Assembly (NCBI GenBank): GCA_003242645.1 | Contig: QGVC01000216.1 | Location: forward strand, 1-6,222 | Length of the DNA stretch: 6,222 bases | DNA from: Pseudomonadota bacterium | Lineage (GTDB): Bacteria > Pseudomonadota > Alphaproteobacteria > Rhizobiales > Hyphomicrobiaceae | Direction of reading: 5' to 3' | In this document: piece by piece, positions 4,450 to 6,222 of the stretch | Numbering within the stretch: position 1 is the first letter of the stretch | How the letters are laid out: each line of letters begins with the position of its first letter | Made by a program: the position numbers and the translations under genes | The notes under the pieces: generated by a model | Told to the model about the DNA's origin: nothing | What the model saw: the letters and a program-made list of their open reading frames with translations, nothing else | Databases searched by the model: none

Positions 4450-6132
4450 ATGGCCGACCGCAAGCCCTTCATGTCGATAATCAGAGCCGTTGCGGTCGCT
4501 TTCACCGTACTGGTTGCCGGTTCGCCTCCCGCCCTGCTCGCCGAGGACGCGAGACCACCCGAGGTCTCGAACAGGTTGCCGCCCGACGTGGTGACGGAGC
4601 ACGTGCTCGAGTTGCCGGATCGATCGCTTCGATTCAAGGCAACGGCTGGCTCCATTCCGATCACGAACTCGAAGGGCAAGGTGCTGGCGGAGATGGGCTA
4701 CATCTCCTACACGCTCGATGGCATGCAAGCCGGCCAGCGGCCCGTGACGTTCGTCTTGAACGGCGGCCCCGGGGCCTCATCCGCATGGCTTCATCTCGGC
4801 TCCCTCGGGCCCTGGCGCATCGACATGGAGAAGGCTGCCGCCTCGCCCTCGGCCCCCGCGCTGCTGATTCCCAATGCTGAAACCTGGCTCGACTTCACCG
4901 ATCTCGTTTTCATCGATCCGGTCGGAACGGGCTTCAGTCAAATTGTGACGGAAGGACCTGGCTCCAGCGAGGAGGAGCGGGACCGCCGGCGAGCGGGTCG
5001 CCCTGGGAGTCGCGAGGAAGGCGGCCCCTCCTACTTCTGGTCGCTCGAGGGGGACATCGAGTCCATTTCCGAATTCATCGAGAAATGGGTTTACCAGAAC
5101 AATCGGCTCGCTTCTCCCAAGTTGTACGTCGGCGAAAGCTATGGCGGCTTTCGCGGGCCGAAAATCGCCCACAGGCTGCAGAGCGAGCACGGCATCGCGC
5201 TCAACGCATTGATCCTCGTCTCGCCGGTCCTCGATTTCGCTAGCCGGCGTAACAACAATCCGCCGCTCGCCTACGTCGGCCTGCTCCCATCCCTGGCCGC
5301 TGCGGAAATGGAGCGCCACGGCGAGGAGATCACACGTGAAGCCCTGAAAGATGTCGAGGAGTACGCCAGGGGAGATTACCTCAGAGATCTGATGCGCGGT
5401 CCGCGGGACCCAGCTGCGATGGACCGCATCGTTTCGAAGGTTGCAGAGATCACAGGTCTCCCACAGGAGACGGTGAGGCGCTACGGCGGCAGGATCAGCG
5501 GCAGCATCTACAGTGACGAGGTGAACCGGCCTAAAGGCAGGATTGCGAGCCTTTACGACGCCAGCATCACGGCCCTCAATCCGGACCCACATTCGGAGCG
5601 CCCACGATATCGCGATCCTCTTACTGCGGCGCTCAAGGCACCCCTGACGAGCGCCATGCTCCAGCTCTACAGCTCAAAGCTCGGCTATCGTACCGATCGC
5701 TCATACGAGGATCTGAGCGGGCGTGTGAACCGCAACTGGATCTGGGGCAACTCTCCCACGCCGCCTGAGTCCGTGAGCGAGCTCAAGGAGGTTTTGGCGC
5801 TTGATGAGCGGCTGCGTGTGTTGGTGGTCCACGGATTTACGGATCTGGTGACGCCTTACTTTGCCACTCAACTCATTCTCGATCAGCTTCCGGCCTATGG
5901 CGATCGCCAGCGCGTGACCAGCATCGTCTACCCGGGCGGCCACATGTTCTACAGCCGCAATGGATCGCGAAAAGCCTTCCGCGAGGACGCGTTCAATCTC
6001 GTCGAACGGATTATCGTCGAGGCGAATACCATCAAGCTGGAGGATGGTGGAGAGACGCAACGCGAAGACGCAGCCACTCCTGAGCCAGCTCCTGGAATGG
6101 ATAATCCTCCAGCGGCAAGCCAGCCCAAGTAA
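4450..6132 (+). CDS. S10 family serine carboxypeptidase, exported
   Basis: A 560-residue serine carboxypeptidase that removes C-terminal amino acids from peptides, predicted periplasmic. The N-terminus shows a signal peptide: basic residues (Arg4, Lys5, Arg12), hydrophobic core about 13-24, and likely cleavage after Ala31. The alpha/beta-hydrolase domain carries the oxyanion motif NGGPGASS (104-111), the PVGTGFS motif (157-163), and the nucleophile Ser230 in GESYGG. The other triad members are Asp465 in VHGFTDLVTPY and His498 in YPGGHMFY. An Arg/Glu-rich insertion lies at 174-190, before SYFWSLEGDIESI. The C-terminal 28 or so residues are acidic, Pro- and Gln-containing and probably disordered. 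There is no cysteine anywhere, unlike eukaryotic S10 enzymes with conserved disulfides. The gene is transcribed divergently from the aminopeptidase operon. A periplasmic role in trimming peptides before import is an inference from this context. Confidence 0.92.
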   Translation: MADRKPFMSIIRAVAVAFTVLVAGSPPALLAEDARPPEVSNRLPPDVVTEHVLELPDRSLRFKATAGSIPITNSKGKVLAEMGYISYTLDGMQAGQRPVTFVLNGGPGASSAWLHLGSLGPWRIDMEKAAASPSAPALLIPNAETWLDFTDLVFIDPVGTGFSQIVTEGPGSSEEERDRRRAGRPGSREEGGPSYFWSLEGDIESISEFIEKWVYQNNRLASPKLYVGESYGGFRGPKIAHRLQSEHGIALNALILVSPVLDFASRRNNNPPLAYVGLLPSLAAAEMERHGEEITREALKDVEEYARGDYLRDLMRGPRDPAAMDRIVSKVAEITGLPQETVRRYGGRISGSIYSDEVNRPKGRIASLYDASITALNPDPHSERPRYRDPLTAALKAPLTSAMLQLYSSKLGYRTDRSYEDLSGRVNRNWIWGNSPTPPESVSELKEVLALDERLRVLVVHGFTDLVTPYFATQLILDQLPAYGDRQRVTSIVYPGGHMFYSRNGSRKAFREDAFNLVERIIVEANTIKLEDGGETQREDAATPEPAPGMDNPPAASQPK

Positions 6133-6157
6133 TTAAAGCACCTGCAAGGACGCAGGG

Positions 6158-6184
6158 CGAAGCTACTCTTTCGAATAGAGTTCG
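6158..6184 (+). other. Imperfect hairpin downstream of the S10 peptidase gene
   Basis: ACTCT (6165-6169) and AGAGT (6177-6181) pair around a 7-base loop containing TTCGAA. The outer CGA (6158-6160) and TCG (6182-6184) can extend the stem across a 4-base bulge. It sits 25 bases after the TAA. No T run follows, so a terminator call is weak. Nothing else is recognisable in 6133-6222. Confidence 0.3.
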
Positions 6185-6222
6185 TGTTCGGAGACTGGCG
6201 CCGGGATATGCGGCTCACCCGC

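Noticed and set aside
4197..4880. Plus-strand open frame crossing the divergent intergenic region into the S10 gene
   Set aside because: It overlaps the signal-peptide and oxyanion regions of the S10 gene in another frame and has an Arg/Cys-rich, non-protein-like composition.
4777..5592. Minus-strand open frame of 271 codons opposite the S10 peptidase gene
   Set aside because: The sense frame carries the full serine carboxypeptidase motifs, and the antisense product shows no family features.

Overview
The window is GC-rich DNA (roughly 60 % by eye) with strong G/C preference at third codon positions. Its closest family resemblances are alphaproteobacterial, most likely Hyphomicrobiales (rhizobia-like). 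The pointers are a YejF-type transporter tail ending in an 'AAAF' motif, a GhrA-type reductase, and a leucyl-aminopeptidase/C40-peptidase gene pair. No tRNA, rRNA, CRISPR array, insertion sequence or phage gene was seen.

Layout. (1) Positions 1-127 (+) hold the last 42 codons of an oligopeptide/microcin-C-type ABC transporter ATPase. (2) After 23 bases comes a complete glyoxylate/hydroxypyruvate reductase A (151-1098, +), probably in the same operon. (3) Positions 1099-1167 carry an 11-base direct repeat that overlaps the reductase stop region and a perfect 13-base odd palindrome. (4) An unrecognised soluble protein of 153-172 residues lies at 1168-1686 (+). (5) It converges on a minus-strand operon of two peptidases. 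The promoter-proximal gene is an M17 leucyl aminopeptidase (2688-4151) and the second is an NlpC/P60 (C40) cysteine peptidase with SH3-like domains (1801-2691). They overlap by 4 bases (GTGA). (6) A 298-base divergent intergenic region (4152-4449) with a strong bulged hairpin separates this operon from (7) an exported S10 serine carboxypeptidase (4450-6132, +). (8) The last 90 bases contain only a short imperfect hairpin.

How the genes may work together. Four of the six genes handle peptides: an importer ATPase, a periplasmic carboxypeptidase, a cytosolic aminopeptidase and a cytosolic C40 peptidase. In bacteria where they have been studied, C40 enzymes of the YkfC type cut murein-derived peptides, and Yej transporters of some alphaproteobacteria import muropeptides. 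A peptide-scavenging or peptidoglycan-recycling neighbourhood is therefore a reasonable inference, but it is not proven by the sequence. The reductase has no obvious role in that scheme. I found no clear new biological system. The most notable points are the peptidase clustering, the translational coupling through a small coding repeat, the unrecognised protein, and a cysteine-free S10 peptidase.
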